In this document: positions 47,244-57,600 of the stretch, one piece after another | Layout: the number at the start of each line of letters is the position of its first letter | Position numbering within the stretch: the first letter of the stretch is position 1 | Assembly: GCA_022843925.1 (NCBI GenBank) | Contig: JALHMS010000021.1 | Span: forward strand, 1-64,000 | Direction: 5' to 3' | Source: Burkholderiales bacterium | GTDB lineage: Bacteria > Pseudomonadota > Gammaproteobacteria > Burkholderiales > Ga0077523 | DNA length: 64,000 bases | Program-made: the position numbers and the translations under genes | Notes under the pieces: generated by a model | What the model was told of the DNA's origin: nothing | Database searches by the model: none | Seen by the model: only the letters and a program-made list of their open reading frames with translations

Positions 47244-48227
47244 ATGAACTCTGAACTCCCGATCTTCCGGGTCGACGACCTCGCCATCAGCTTCGGCAGC
47301 GGAGCGCAGCGCACCCGCGTGGTCGACGGCGTGTCGTTCCATGTCGGACGCGGCGAGACGCTCGGCATCGTGGGCGAATCCGGCTGCGGCAAGTCCGTGA
47401 CCGTGATGTCCTCGGTCGGCCTGCAACCGTCGCCACCGAGCCACGTGGACGGCGGCTCGGCACGGCTCGGCGACGTCGATCTCCTTGCATTGCGGCCCAA
47501 GGCGCTCCGGCGACTCTGGGGCAGCCGCATCGGCGTCGTGTTCCAGGATCCGATGACCAGCCTGAACCCGGTCTTCACGATCGGCATGCAGTTGCGCGAG
47601 GCACTGGCCGCCCACACGAATCTGACGGATGCGGAACGCGAGACCCGCATCATGGCGATGCTCGCGCGCGTCGGCATCAACGCGCCGGAGCGCCGACTCC
47701 GGCAGTACCCGCACGAACTGTCGGGCGGCCTGCGGCAGCGGGTGCTCATCGCAATGGCGCTGATCTGCGGCCCGGAGCTGCTGATCGCCGACGAACCCAC
47801 CACCGCCCTCGACGTCACGCTGCAGGCGCAGATCCTCGCGCTGCTTCGCGATCTGCGCGACGAGATGGGCATGGGCATCCTCTTCGTGACCCACGATCTC
47901 GGCGTGGTGGCGCAGTTCTGCGACCGCGTGGCGGTGATGTACGCCGGGCGCGTCGTGGAGTCGGCCCGGGTCGACGCGCTCTTCCGCGCCCCGCGTCACC
48001 CGTACACGCACGCGCTGCTCGCCTCGACGCCGCGACTCGATTCCGATCGCAGGGTGCCTCTGCCCACCATCGAAGGGATGGTGCCGCCCCCCGGCGCCCG
48101 CGGCACGGGGTGCAGCTTCGCAGCCCGCTGCCCGCGCGCCCAGCCGATCTGCCTCGGGACGGCGCCATCGCTCGTTGCCGGGCAGGACGGCGCCTTCGCC
48201 TGCCATCATCCGGTACCGGTCCCATGA
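47244..48227 (+). CDS. Peptide-type ABC transporter ATP-binding protein (DppD/OppD-like)
   Basis: 327 residues from the ATG at 47244; a GTG at 47235 is open but too close to the ribosome-binding site. Walker A GESGCGKSV, signature LSGGLRQRV, Walker B LLIADEPTTALD and switch His in LFVTHDLGVV are intact. The C-terminal oligo_HPY region has the cysteine-bearing TGCSFAARCPRAQPIC typical of DppD/OppD. It powers the permeases. The stop overlaps the start of the second ATPase gene (ATGA). Confidence 0.93.
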   Translation: MNSELPIFRVDDLAISFGSGAQRTRVVDGVSFHVGRGETLGIVGESGCGKSVTVMSSVGLQPSPPSHVDGGSARLGDVDLLALRPKALRRLWGSRIGVVFQDPMTSLNPVFTIGMQLREALAAHTNLTDAERETRIMAMLARVGINAPERRLRQYPHELSGGLRQRVLIAMALICGPELLIADEPTTALDVTLQAQILALLRDLRDEMGMGILFVTHDLGVVAQFCDRVAVMYAGRVVESARVDALFRAPRHPYTHALLASTPRLDSDRRVPLPTIEGMVPPPGARGTGCSFAARCPRAQPICLGTAPSLVAGQDGAFACHHPVPVP

Positions 48228-49192
48228 GCGACGCGCTGCCACTCCTGGAAGTGGATTCCCTGGTGAAGACGTTTCCGAACCGGAACGGCCGCGGGGGCAT
48301 CCACGCTCTGAACCGCGTGAGTTTCACGCAGCGCCGGGGCGAGACCATCGGCATCGTGGGTGAGTCGGGCTGCGGCAAGTCGACGCTGGGTCGCACGATC
48401 CTGCAGCTGATCCGCCCGACGTCGGGCGACGTCCGATTCCTCGGCAAGCAGCTCACGTTGCTTCCCGACGAGGCGCTCAGGCAGATGCGCCGCCACATGC
48501 AGATGATCTTCCAGGATCCGTTCGCCTCGCTCGATCCGCGGATGAACGTCGCGTCGCTGATCGCGGAGCCGCTGGTCATCCACCGTCTCGGCACCGCGGC
48601 GGAGCAGGCCACGGAGGTGGCGCGCCTGCTCGAGACCGTGGGCCTTCCCGCCGAGGCTGCCAAGCGCTATCCGCACGAGTTCTCCGGCGGTCAACGGCAG
48701 CGCATCTGCATCGCGCGGGCGCTCGCCCTGCATCCCGAACTGATCGTCGCCGACGAGCCGGTGTCGGCACTCGACGTGTCGATCCAGTCGCAGATCCTCA
48801 ACCTGCTGAACGTGCTGAAACGCGAGCGCGGCCTGACCTACCTCTTCATCTCGCACAACCTCGCCGTGGTGAAGTACGTCGCCGACACCGTGGCGGTGAT
48901 GTACCTCGGACGCATCGTCGAGATGGGGCCGGCCGAGCAGATCTACGAGGATCCGAAGCATCCGTACACGCAGTCGCTCATCGCCGCGATCCCGGCGCTG
49001 CAGCCGGGCAGCGGGCCATCCGCGCCACCGCTGCAGGGCGAGACGCCGGATCCGGAACACCCGCCGACGGGCTGCGCCTTCCATCCGCGATGTCCGCACG
49101 CGATGGCGCGCTGCGCGACCGAGGCGCCGAAGGCCGTGGACATCGCGCCGGGATCGGGTCGGCACGCGGTGGCCTGCCACCTGCACGATTAG
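48224..49192 (+). CDS. Peptide-type ABC transporter ATP-binding protein (DppF/OppF-like)
   Basis: 322 residues from the ATG at 48224, four bases overlapping the preceding ATPase gene. Walker A GESGCGKST, signature FSGGQRQRI, Walker B LIVADEPVSALD and LFISHNLAVVKY are present, and the C-terminus has the PPTGCAFHPRCPHAMARC cysteine motif. It pairs with the DppD-like protein. It ends the operon, 30 bases from the convergent LysR gene. Confidence 0.93.
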   Translation: MSDALPLLEVDSLVKTFPNRNGRGGIHALNRVSFTQRRGETIGIVGESGCGKSTLGRTILQLIRPTSGDVRFLGKQLTLLPDEALRQMRRHMQMIFQDPFASLDPRMNVASLIAEPLVIHRLGTAAEQATEVARLLETVGLPAEAAKRYPHEFSGGQRQRICIARALALHPELIVADEPVSALDVSIQSQILNLLNVLKRERGLTYLFISHNLAVVKYVADTVAVMYLGRIVEMGPAEQIYEDPKHPYTQSLIAAIPALQPGSGPSAPPLQGETPDPEHPPTGCAFHPRCPHAMARCATEAPKAVDIAPGSGRHAVACHLHD

Positions 49193-49222
49193 GCGCACGG
49201 CTGCCGCCAGGCCGGTGGCGAC

Positions 49223-50152
49223 CTACGCGGTGCCCGACTTCCGGCGCGGGGGCGAGCCCAGTTCGCGGATCTTCGGAATCCGCTGCGACAAAAGGCGCAC
49301 CAGCTCGGTCACCTTGGCGGGCTGCCTTACGCCGGGCGCGTGCAGCGCGTAGATCTCGAGGGGCGCCGGGACGAACGACCGCAGGATGGGCCTGACCCGG
49401 CCATGGGCGAGATCGTCGTAGTAGAGCCAAACCGCGCCGACCGCGATGCCCTGGCCGGCCAGGACGGCAGTCCGGATGGTCTCGATGTTGTTGGTGCGGA
49501 AGGTGCCGCGCACGGGGACGTTGATCGCGCCGTCGGCGCCGGCAAAGGTCCAGGCCTCCTCGGGCGTCACGAACACGTTCACGAGACAGAGATGCTGAGC
49601 GAGCGCCGCCGGGTGCTTCGGTTCACCGTGCGCGGCCAGGTAGGACGGTGCGGCCACGCACACCTGGACGCTCGTTCCGAGGCGCCGCGCCACGAGCCTG
49701 GCGTCTGGCAGCGGTCCGATGCGCACGGCGACGTCGATACCCTCCTCCACCACGTCGAACCACCGGTCGTTCAGCACCAGCTCCACCTGGAGGTCGGGAT
49801 GCTCGTGGACGAGATCGAGCAGGAGCGGCGCGAGGAAGCGATGGCCGAACGACGTCGGGCACGAGACGCGCAGCCGGCCGGCGGGCCGGTCGGGACTGCG
49901 ACCGATGGTCGAGCGCAGGGCGGCGATCTCCTCGATGAGATCCCGCGCCCGCTGGTAGAAGCGATCTCCGGCCTCGGTGAGCCGCAGACCGGCTGTCGTG
50001 CGGAGGAAGAGCGGGGTGCCGAGTTCGTGCTCCAGCGCGGCGACCTGCTTGCTGACCGTCGGCTGCGTGATGCCGAACTCGCGCGCCGCGGCGGAGAAGC
50101 TCCGCGTCTCGGCGGCGCGCTGGAAGAGGCGGGTGCGCTGGAGGAAGTCCAT
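49223..50152 (-). CDS. LysR-family transcriptional regulator
   Basis: 309 residues. N-terminal winged helix-turn-helix (FLQRTRLFQRAAETRSFSAAAREFGITQPTVSKQVAALEHELGTPLF) followed by the periplasmic-binding-like effector domain (RLRVSCPTSFGHRFLAPLLLDLVHEHPDLQVELVLNDR). It resembles the large group of LysR proteins with DLLFRT-type targets, so the effector is unknown. It faces the ABC operon end to end and is divergent from the 57-residue gene at 50352, the more likely place of its operator. Confidence 0.92.
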   Translation of the reverse strand: MDFLQRTRLFQRAAETRSFSAAAREFGITQPTVSKQVAALEHELGTPLFLRTTAGLRLTEAGDRFYQRARDLIEEIAALRSTIGRSPDRPAGRLRVSCPTSFGHRFLAPLLLDLVHEHPDLQVELVLNDRWFDVVEEGIDVAVRIGPLPDARLVARRLGTSVQVCVAAPSYLAAHGEPKHPAALAQHLCLVNVFVTPEEAWTFAGADGAINVPVRGTFRTNNIETIRTAVLAGQGIAVGAVWLYYDDLAHGRVRPILRSFVPAPLEIYALHAPGVRQPAKVTELVRLLSQRIPKIRELGSPPRRKSGTA

Positions 50153-50351
50153 TCCTCGAGGCTAACATGGTCTGTTCAGTCTTATGGGTTTCTTGGAATA
50201 CCCCTCATGCGCTTTGCGCGCGTTCCGGACCCGGGTCGGAAAGCCTATCTTCTAAGCCGTGATCCGGTTGCCGACTCGGCAAGACTGGGACAAGCGCCGC
50301 AGGTCGCTTGAAGGTCACTCCGGCCGTCGCTTCGCTTTCCAGGAGAAATCC

Positions 50352-50525
50352 ATGTCCTATCCGACGATTCCGCCGTATGTCGATTTCGAGACCTCCGGCG
50401 CCGATGAATCCCCCGCCGACGCCGCCTTGAGCAGCGCGTTCCTGCGCACGCTGACCGCCGCCATTCTGGTGGGCGTGATCGCGCGGATGGTCACCACCGT
50501 CGCCGGGATCAGCATCCTGGCCTGA
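50352..50525 (+). CDS. Small single-span membrane protein
   Basis: 57 residues beginning MSYPTIPPYVDFETSGADES and ending in a hydrophobic helix (LRTLTAAILVGVIARMVTTVAGISILA). AGGAGA precedes the ATG by six bases, which makes it a convincing gene despite its size. No family is recognised. It is divergent from the LysR gene and separated from it by 199 bases, so it may be under its control. A 9-bp hairpin without a T-run (50546-50567) follows the stop. Confidence 0.6.
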   Translation: MSYPTIPPYVDFETSGADESPADAALSSAFLRTLTAAILVGVIARMVTTVAGISILA

Positions 50526-50922
50526 CCGGCTTCCCCCGGTTCCGCCGCATCGACCGCTGTCGATGCGACCGGTGCACCGCGCCCTCCGCCCCTCCACGGA
50601 GAGCCGACTCGCGCACCGGTTGCGGAGCCCCGCGCACGGCCCGTACCTCCTCCCGCGGCCGTGCGCGACCTTTTCCCCAAGATCTGCCGCCGTCCTGCCG
50701 GGCGCCACGACCCACGGCGGCTGCCGCCCTCCCGTCGGCGGGGTGCGACCGCAGCCGGATTGCGGTGCGTGGCGCGCTCCGATCGGCCGGTGAAGCGCCC
50801 CGTGACTCGTGCGGTCCGGCCGTGTTCGTTCATCCCCTGAGAAGCAACTGGAGGGCGACCGGCGGGTTGTGGCCGCACCGCACACCTTCCGTGCTTCGGT
50901 TGACCCGATCACTGGGCAGGTT

Positions 50923-50956
50923 TTGTCATGAAACTGTCACTGTTCGTGAGCAAAAT
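50923..50956 (+). promoter_or_regulatory. Pho box and -10 element of a PhoB-type promoter
   Basis: TTGTCAT-GAAA-CTGTCAC at 50923-50940 matches the 18-base Pho box (CTGTCAT-A/T-rich four-CTGTCAY) at nearly every position. CAAAAT at 50951-50956, ten bases further on, fits the -10 of a PhoB-activated promoter, where the box replaces the -35. It lies 81 bases before the chosen start of the OprO/OprP-type porin, whose family is phosphate-starvation induced. An ATG at 50928, inside the box, is open in the porin frame but would be upstream of the transcript start. Confidence 0.75.
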
Positions 50957-51020
50957 GGCGCAGCTCGTTCGAGCACCCGACAAAACAACAACCAGTGTTC
51001 CACCGCCTTCGCCAACGACC

Positions 51021-52664
51021 ATGACATCCCCCCTGAATCCGGCACCGATCCTCACCCGGGCCAAGCCCGTGTCGTCCAGCCTCCATCGCTGGATGCTGGG
51101 AATTGCGACACTCTGCACTCTCGTGTCAGCGCCAGCCCTCGCAGAGGAGGACGACGCGGAGCCGGAACTCGAGCTGTACGTGGATCGCGAGACCAAGCAG
51201 GTCTTCACCGAACCCGGCCCGAACCGGCGGCGCCTCGGATCGTTCCGGCGCACGGAAGACCCCAAGCGTGCGCCGCAGGCCCCGTCGGTGGAGGCGGTCC
51301 CGGCAGCCGTGGTGGCCGTGCCGGTCGTCCCGGCCGATCCGGGATCAGCTCCGGGCGGCGGTGAGGCATCCACCCCTGCACCCCTTCCTGCCGCCCCCCG
51401 GCAGGAGGCGACCGGCGATGCGAAACCGGATGTCCCGACGCCTGCGGAGGCGGCGCAGCGACTGGAGGCCCGCCAGCGGAAGCTGGAAGAGCGCATCGAC
51501 AAGCTCGCAACGGCTGCGCCCCCGCCCGCTGCGCTCACCCCGAAGAAGTGGTACGACGGCCTCAGCTTGCGGGGCTATCTGCAAGTGCGCGCCGCCAGTG
51601 TGCTCGGCGGCGATGAGGACATCCGTGCGTGGAACGACGGCTCGGTGGGCGATAACCGAAGCCTGCTGATCCGCCGGGCCCGTCTGATCGTGTCCGGCGA
51701 TGTCAGCGACCGGCTGTTCGTCTATCTGCAGCCGGATTTCGCGACCACCGCCGGCGACACCGGCAATGTGGCCCAGCTGCGCGACTTCTACGGCGACATC
51801 AGCTTCGACAAGGACAAGGAGTACCGGCTGCGGGTGGGCCAGTCGAAGATCCCGTACAGCTTCGAGGACCTCCAGTCGAGTCAGAACCGCCTGGCACTGG
51901 ACCGGAACGATGCCCTCAACAGCTCGACGCTCGCGGAGCGGGACCTCGGCATGTTCTTCTACTACGCGCCGGCAAAGACGCGTGCGCTGTTCCGGGACCT
52001 CGTGCGCAATGGTCTGAAGGGCAGCGGCGACTACGGCATGTTCGCCTTCGGCTTCTACAACGGACAAGGCTCGAACCGACCCGAACTGAACGACAACATG
52101 CATGTGGTGAGCCGCTTCAGCTACCCGTTCAAGACGGAGAGCGGGCAGATCTTCGAGGCGGGCATCGCGGCCTACTCCGGGCGCGTCACGCCGACGACGG
52201 ATGGCCGGATCGCGGGGCTGCCGGCCAACATCTACCGGGACGGTGGCGGATTCCGCGATCGCCGCGTGGCGTTTCACGCCGTGATGTACCCGCAACCGTT
52301 CGGATTGCAGGCGGAGTGGAACTGGGGCGAGGGCCCGGCGCTGAACGACGCCCGCACGGCGATCGAGAACCAGTCGCTGCACGGCGGCTACGTGCAGGCG
52401 ATGTACCGGATCGATCGGTCTTCCGGTACGGGGATCTGGATCCCGTTCGTGAAGTGGCAGTACTTCGACGGGGCCATCAAGTACCAGGCGAATGCCCCGC
52501 AGACGAACGTCAACGACTGGGAGTTCGGCTTGGAGTGGCAGCCCGACCCTTCGGTGGAACTGGCTGTGGTCTACCACAAGTACAACCGCAACGACGTGAC
52601 GCGCACACCCTACGCGGCGTTCCGCAGCGACGTCCTGCGGATGCAGTTGCAGATCAATTTCTGA
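51021..52664 (+). CDS. Phosphate/pyrophosphate-selective porin, OprO/OprP family
   Basis: 547 residues from the ATG at 51021. The start is uncertain: the frame opens at 50928, but that is inside the Pho box, so I prefer 51021, which still gives a long N-region before the signal peptide (MLGIATLCTLVSAPALA). Next a low-complexity, Pro/Ala-rich region and a short coiled coil (AQRLEARQRKLEERIDKLA), then a 16-stranded barrel: GLSLRGYLQVRAASV, RRARLIVSGDVSDRLFVYLQPDF, DYSFEDLQSSQNRLALDRNDALN and an end in RMQLQINF with the typical terminal Phe. OprO/OprP porins take up phosphate under starvation. It is monocistronic. Confidence 0.88.
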   Translation: MTSPLNPAPILTRAKPVSSSLHRWMLGIATLCTLVSAPALAEEDDAEPELELYVDRETKQVFTEPGPNRRRLGSFRRTEDPKRAPQAPSVEAVPAAVVAVPVVPADPGSAPGGGEASTPAPLPAAPRQEATGDAKPDVPTPAEAAQRLEARQRKLEERIDKLATAAPPPAALTPKKWYDGLSLRGYLQVRAASVLGGDEDIRAWNDGSVGDNRSLLIRRARLIVSGDVSDRLFVYLQPDFATTAGDTGNVAQLRDFYGDISFDKDKEYRLRVGQSKIPYSFEDLQSSQNRLALDRNDALNSSTLAERDLGMFFYYAPAKTRALFRDLVRNGLKGSGDYGMFAFGFYNGQGSNRPELNDNMHVVSRFSYPFKTESGQIFEAGIAAYSGRVTPTTDGRIAGLPANIYRDGGGFRDRRVAFHAVMYPQPFGLQAEWNWGEGPALNDARTAIENQSLHGGYVQAMYRIDRSSGTGIWIPFVKWQYFDGAIKYQANAPQTNVNDWEFGLEWQPDPSVELAVVYHKYNRNDVTRTPYAAFRSDVLRMQLQINF

Positions 52665-52745
52665 GGTTGATTTCCGCGGTGCGGAGCTTGGCCCCGTCGG
52701 CGGCGGGCGTCCCGGCGCTTGCGACCGCGCCCCTGCCCGCGCACG

Positions 52746-53261
52746 TCAGGGCTTCACTGCGTCCATCAGCTTCCAGCGCGCACGCGCGTCCAGTTCCGAT
52801 TCGAGTGTCTCCTTCGCAGAGTTGTCCTGGGCACCGATGTAGAGGAGCTTCCGGGCGAACTGTCCATACGTGATCGCGCCCTCATGCAGGTCGCCCAGCA
52901 GGGCACCGACGGCCTCGTTGCTCCACGCGCGATAGCGCGGCACGGGGCCCGAACGCGCCTCGGTCAGGGCACGGCATGCCTCGTGGGCATCCCATAGCGC
53001 CTTGATCGCCGAACGTTCGGCATCCGTGGGACGGTCGCGATTGGAGAGCAAGGCAACGTCCTGGCTCGCGCCCAGGACAATCGGGACAGCGATCTTGGCC
53101 CTCACGGGATCGATCCGCGGATCCGCCATCAGCGGTCTGCATGGATCGTCCGGGGCCACTGCGGACTCCGGACGCCCGGGCCCGGTCGAGCAGCCAGCCA
53201 CGAGCATGGCCGACGAAAGTGCAGCCGAGACGACCTTCCAGGGAGGAGCAGTGAGTGCCAT
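52746..53261 (-). CDS. Lipoprotein, paralogue of the adjacent gene
   Basis: 171 residues from the ATG at 53261 (a GTG one codon earlier is possible). The lipobox is LVAGC (Cys24). The mature part shares LMADPRIDPVR-KI, a W(D/E)A stretch and TYGQFARK-L--GA-D with the product of the upstream gene, so the pair arose by duplication. No known domain. The genes abut with TGAGTG at the junction, so they are one operon. Role in the envelope is unknown. Confidence 0.75.
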   Translation of the reverse strand: MALTAPPWKVVSAALSSAMLVAGCSTGPGRPESAVAPDDPCRPLMADPRIDPVRAKIAVPIVLGASQDVALLSNRDRPTDAERSAIKALWDAHEACRALTEARSGPVPRYRAWSNEAVGALLGDLHEGAITYGQFARKLLYIGAQDNSAKETLESELDARARWKLMDAVKP

Positions 53262-53264
53262 CAC

Positions 53265-53765
53265 TCAGTCCACCGAGGCCGTATCACGGGCGCGCTGCGC
53301 CTCGTCGAGCAGATCGCGGGCGTGCTTGTCGCGGGCACCCACGTGCAGGAACTTGCGGGCGAATTGACCGTAGGTGATGACGCCTTCGCGGAGGTCGCCG
53401 AGCAGATCGACCAGCGCTTCCTCGCTCTCGGCGCGGTAGTTGGGCATGGGTCCGAGCTTCTCCTCGCCATAGCGCCGGCAGGCCGATCGCGCCTCCCAGA
53501 GCACCTGCACGGCGGCACTCTCGGCTGCAGTGGGATAGGTCCGATCGGACAATCGATCGACCGGTTGCGGCGCATCGAACGACAGCGGGAGCTGGATCTT
53601 GTCCCGCACCGGGTCGATGCGCGGGTCCGCCATCAACGCGTCGCATCGGGCGGCCACGTCGCGCGCCGCGGCGACTGCGGGATCATTGCTCCCACCGGGA
53701 GTGGATGCGCACCCGGCAAGCAGGCCGAGCACCGCCGAGAGCACAGCTGGTACGACACATCTCAT
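53265..53765 (-). CDS. Lipoprotein, first of a duplicated pair
   Basis: 166 residues from the ATG at 53765, with GGAGGGG ten bases upstream. Lipobox LLAGC (Cys19). It is mostly helical and has the motif LMADPRIDPVRDKI near residue 44 and ITYGQFARKFLHVGARDKHA near residue 130, shared with its neighbour. No domain of known function. Sorting to the outer membrane is likely from the residue after the cysteine (Ala). Convergent with the porin gene. Confidence 0.75.
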   Translation of the reverse strand: MRCVVPAVLSAVLGLLAGCASTPGGSNDPAVAAARDVAARCDALMADPRIDPVRDKIQLPLSFDAPQPVDRLSDRTYPTAAESAAVQVLWEARSACRRYGEEKLGPMPNYRAESEEALVDLLGDLREGVITYGQFARKFLHVGARDKHARDLLDEAQRARDTASVD

Positions 53766-54610
53766 GCGAAACCCCTCCAGTATTCGAAACAGCCACGACA
53801 GGATTGGCACAAGCACATCACAGCGCCACACCCTATGGGCTGCTCAGCGGCGGTGCCGTTCATGCCGGGTGCGAGACCTGGGCAACGCAAGGGGTCGCTC
53901 GGGTGCACAGGACACCAGCCCGCGGCCGACTGAACACGTCGCCGAGAGACGCATTCTGCCTCGCTTGCCGCAATTCAGAAATTACAGATTACAGAAAGAT
54001 GACAGTTTTTCGCGGGTCGCACCTGCGGACGTCAGCGTGGCCCCGTCGCGAACAGGGAAGCCGTGCACGCCGCAGTCTCGACGCGGAAGCTCGCGACGAT
54101 CGATGGCAATCCCGGCATCGGAGCGCGGAGACCATCGGACTCTTCGCGACCACTTCGCCATGCCTGCGCCCGAACGCGCTTGAAGCCACGAAAGAACCAC
54201 CGAAACAGGCCCTGCAAGCCACGAAAACAGGCGTTTCCGGAAAGAAACGTGAGCGCGATCATTGTGTTGCGTAGGTCCGACCCGGAAAAGCTGCGGAAAA
54301 GCTGAAAAGTCGGAAAAGCAGGTCCGAAAAGGCGGCGACCCGGACTGGAAGCACCGGCGATCCCGAAATGCTGGCCCACCCGTTCGCACGCGGCGACTGA
54401 ACGGCGAACGCGACGACAGGCGAACGCGGGGCCTCCCGTCGCAAACCTCACCACCGCCTTAGATATCGCATAAGGATTCGTGCAGCGGCGTCGCTGCCTC
54501 CCTCCGCGCAGGTAGCATCGGTGCCGATGGCCATCGTCGGGGTCGATCGGCTTGGTTGCCAGCGTTCGTTGTTCCCGGCGCGGGAGCACGACTGCCGTGG
54601 GAGGTTCGAA
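53766..54610. other. Divergent gap before the MalT-like regulator, no gene seen
   Basis: No convincing coding frame. It holds a run of short imperfect repeats (GGAAAAGC, CGAAAAGG) at 54288-54335 and two direct copies of GGCGAACGCG at 54403-54412 and 54419-54428, 16 bases apart, upstream of the regulator gene. Promoters of the lipoprotein pair and of the regulator must lie here. Confidence 0.4.
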
Positions 54611-57600
54611 GTGCCGAAGAAGCACGCAGCGATCGCCAAGATCAGCGCACCGAGACTGCACGGTGTCGTTCCGCGGGGACGACTCTTCGAGAGCCTCGAC
54701 CGCGGCGTCCATGGCAAAGCCGTCTGGATCGCCGGCCCGCCCGGCGCCGGGAAGACCGCGCTCGTCGCGAGCTATGCCGAGGAGAGACACCGCGACGTCG
54801 TCTGGTACCAGGTGGATGCCGGCGACGCCGATCCATCGTCGTTCTTCTATTTTCTGAGCCTCACCGTCCCTGGTAGGAAGGCGAGGCTGCCCTTGCTGCA
54901 GCCGGAGTACCTTGCCGATCTCGACGGATTCTCCGACCGGTTCTTTCGCGCGTACTTCGCCGGGCTCCCGACCGGGGCCCTGCTGGTGCTCGACAACGTG
55001 CAGGAGTTTCCGGCCGACTCCCCCCTATACGGGGTGCTGACCCGGGCGCTCGCGCAACTCCCTCCCGGAATGGCCGTCATCGCCATCAGCCGACAGGACG
55101 CGCCGCCCGAACTGGCCCGGCTCCGCGCCAACGGCGACCTTCACGTGCTCGTCTGGCCGGAACTGCGGCTCACCCTCGACGAGACCCAGCGCATCTGCCA
55201 GGCGCGAAGTCTCCGGGATCCGACCCTGATCGAGAGTCTGCACGGCCGCAGCGGGGGCTGGGTCGCAGGCCTCACGCTGATGCTCGAACGGGTACGACGA
55301 GGCGGCCAGACCGCCCTCGACATCGAGACCGACACGCAGGACGCCATCTTCGACTACTTCGCCGGACAGATCTTCCGGGCAGCCCCCGAGCAGGACCGGC
55401 AGAAACTGCTTCGCGCAGCGTTCGCCCCCCGACTCACGGCGGCATTGCTCTGCGCACTCACCGACGATCCGGAGGCCGGCCAGCTGCTCGATGCACTGTA
55501 CCGCCGCCACCTGTTCACCGACCGCCGACGCCTCGCCGTCAGCCCATCGACGGCCGATCCGACCACGCAGCATCCGTATGCCTACCAGTTCCACGCACTC
55601 TTCCGCGCGTTCCTGCGCGGCGAGGCGGAACGTGTCTTCACACCGGCGGAGATGCGTTCTCTCATGGAGCGTACTGCCGCGCTTCTCGAGCGCGAAGGGA
55701 TGGTCGCGGACGCCGTCGACCTGTATGCGGAAGCACAGGAATGGAAGGGAGTGGAAGCGCTGGTGCTTCGCGACGCGCCCGCGTTGCTGCAGCAGGGCCG
55801 GTGGAGAACGATCGTCGAGTGGACCGATCGGCTGCCCAATGCCGTGCTGAACGCCAACCCGTGGCTGCTCACCTGGACCGGCAAGGCGTTGGTCCCCATC
55901 GATCAGAAAGCGGCCCGCGATCATCTCGAACGGGCCTGGGAGCACTTCGTAGCCGCCGGAGATCGCGCCGGCCAGCTCGTCACCATCGCCGGCATTGTAT
56001 GGACACACTACTTCGAGGCCTTCGCCACGGAGAGCATGGACCGGTGGATCGAACCGCTCGAAGCACTGCTCGGCGAGGGCGGCGCCTTTCCATCGCCCTC
56101 GATCGAACTGGCCGCGTACTCCGCATTCCAGCTCGTCACCATGTTCGTGAAGCCGTCCCACCCGATGCTGCATCCCTGCGCGCTTCGGCTCATCGACCTG
56201 ATGGACACCGATGTCGACGTGAACGAACGCGTGTCGGCCGCGGCGTTCCTCGTCCAGTATCTCGACCTGGTCGCCCAGTTCGACCTGGCCGCCCGCGTCA
56301 TCGAGAAGGTGGACCGGCTGACACGCACGCCGGAGCTGTCGCCGGTCGGCCTGGTCGCCTGGTACACCAATCGCGGCTACCACTTCTACATCACGGCCCG
56401 TCACGCGGAGGCCATGGACACGCTCGATCGCGCCGTGGCGATCGCCCAGGCCAACGGATTGCCGCAGGGCGAGTTCTCGGCGCACGTCTTCCGCGCGTTC
56501 GCGGCCGCGATCGAGAACGACATTCCCACCGGACTCGGCGCGGTCCGGTCGCAGGAGAAGCTGCTCCTGCCGATGTGGCGCGTGAGCGTGGCCCAGTACC
56601 ACCTGTCGATGTCGTTGCTGGAGCAGCAGCGCGGTCACGCGGAGCAGGCGGCCGATCACGCCCGACGCCACCTCGCGGCCGCGCGCACGACTGCAGCCCC
56701 GTTCTTCATCATCGTCTGGGGAAGCTGTGGCGCGGGGGCGTTGGCCGAAGCGGGGCACTTCCAGGAGGCGCGCGACTTGATCGACGAGGTCCGCACGGCG
56801 CGCGAAGGCACGTGCTACACGTGCTACGACGGCGTACTGCTGCTCGACGAGAGCTACGTCGACCTGCTCGAGCACGGTGAGGCTCGCGCGCTGCCCCGCC
56901 TCCGGGAGGGCCTCGCCTGGGCGCGCAGGCACAACACGCCGCATTTCTTCCGTTGGCTCGTCAGAGGGATCGCACCGCTGCTCGCGTGCGCGCTGAAGCA
57001 CGACATCGAGACCGACTATGTACGCAGTCTCATCGCCGCCTGGCGGGTCAAGCCGACGACGCGGGACGCGACCGGCTGGCCCTGGTCGCTGCGCATCGTG
57101 ACGCTCGGCAACTTCCGCGTGCTGCAGCACGACCAACCGCTCAGGATCGGGAGGAAGGCACCGGCCCGGCTGCTCGACATGCTGAAGGTGCTCGTCGCCC
57201 TCGGTGGCGAAGGCATCGATGTGCGCCGGTTGTCGGCGATCGTCTGGCCCGATGCCGAAGGCGATGCGGCGCAGGCGTCCTTCACCAATGCGCTGCATCG
57301 CCTGCGCAGACTTCTCGGTGACGACTCGCTGCTCGATCTCCGGGAAGGGCGGCTGTCGCTGGACCTGGATCGCTGCTGGGTCGATGTGCTGGCCTTCGAG
57401 GCATGGTGCCGGCGCCTGGATGCCGTCACGTGGTACCCGCCGGCCGGCAGTCCTGGAGACGACCCGCGCGCCGCGGCCGATCGCCTGCTCGATATCTACC
57501 GTGGCCAGTTCCTCCCGCAGGAGGCCGATTCGCCGTGGGTGATCCCCGTTCGCGAGCGCCTGCGCAGCCAGTTCGAGCGGCAGATCGGCCGGCTGGGCGA

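Noticed and set aside
50181-50208. LysR operator around ATGGG...CCCCTCAT between the LysR and the 57-residue gene
   Set aside because: The two arms match at too few bases to separate from chance.
50928-51020. Start of the porin at ATG 50928
   Set aside because: This ATG is inside the Pho box and upstream of the -10 element, so it would not be in the transcript.
54288-54335. GGAAAAGC-type short repeats as a regulatory array
   Set aside because: Spacing is irregular and copies are few and imperfect; low-complexity sequence explains it.
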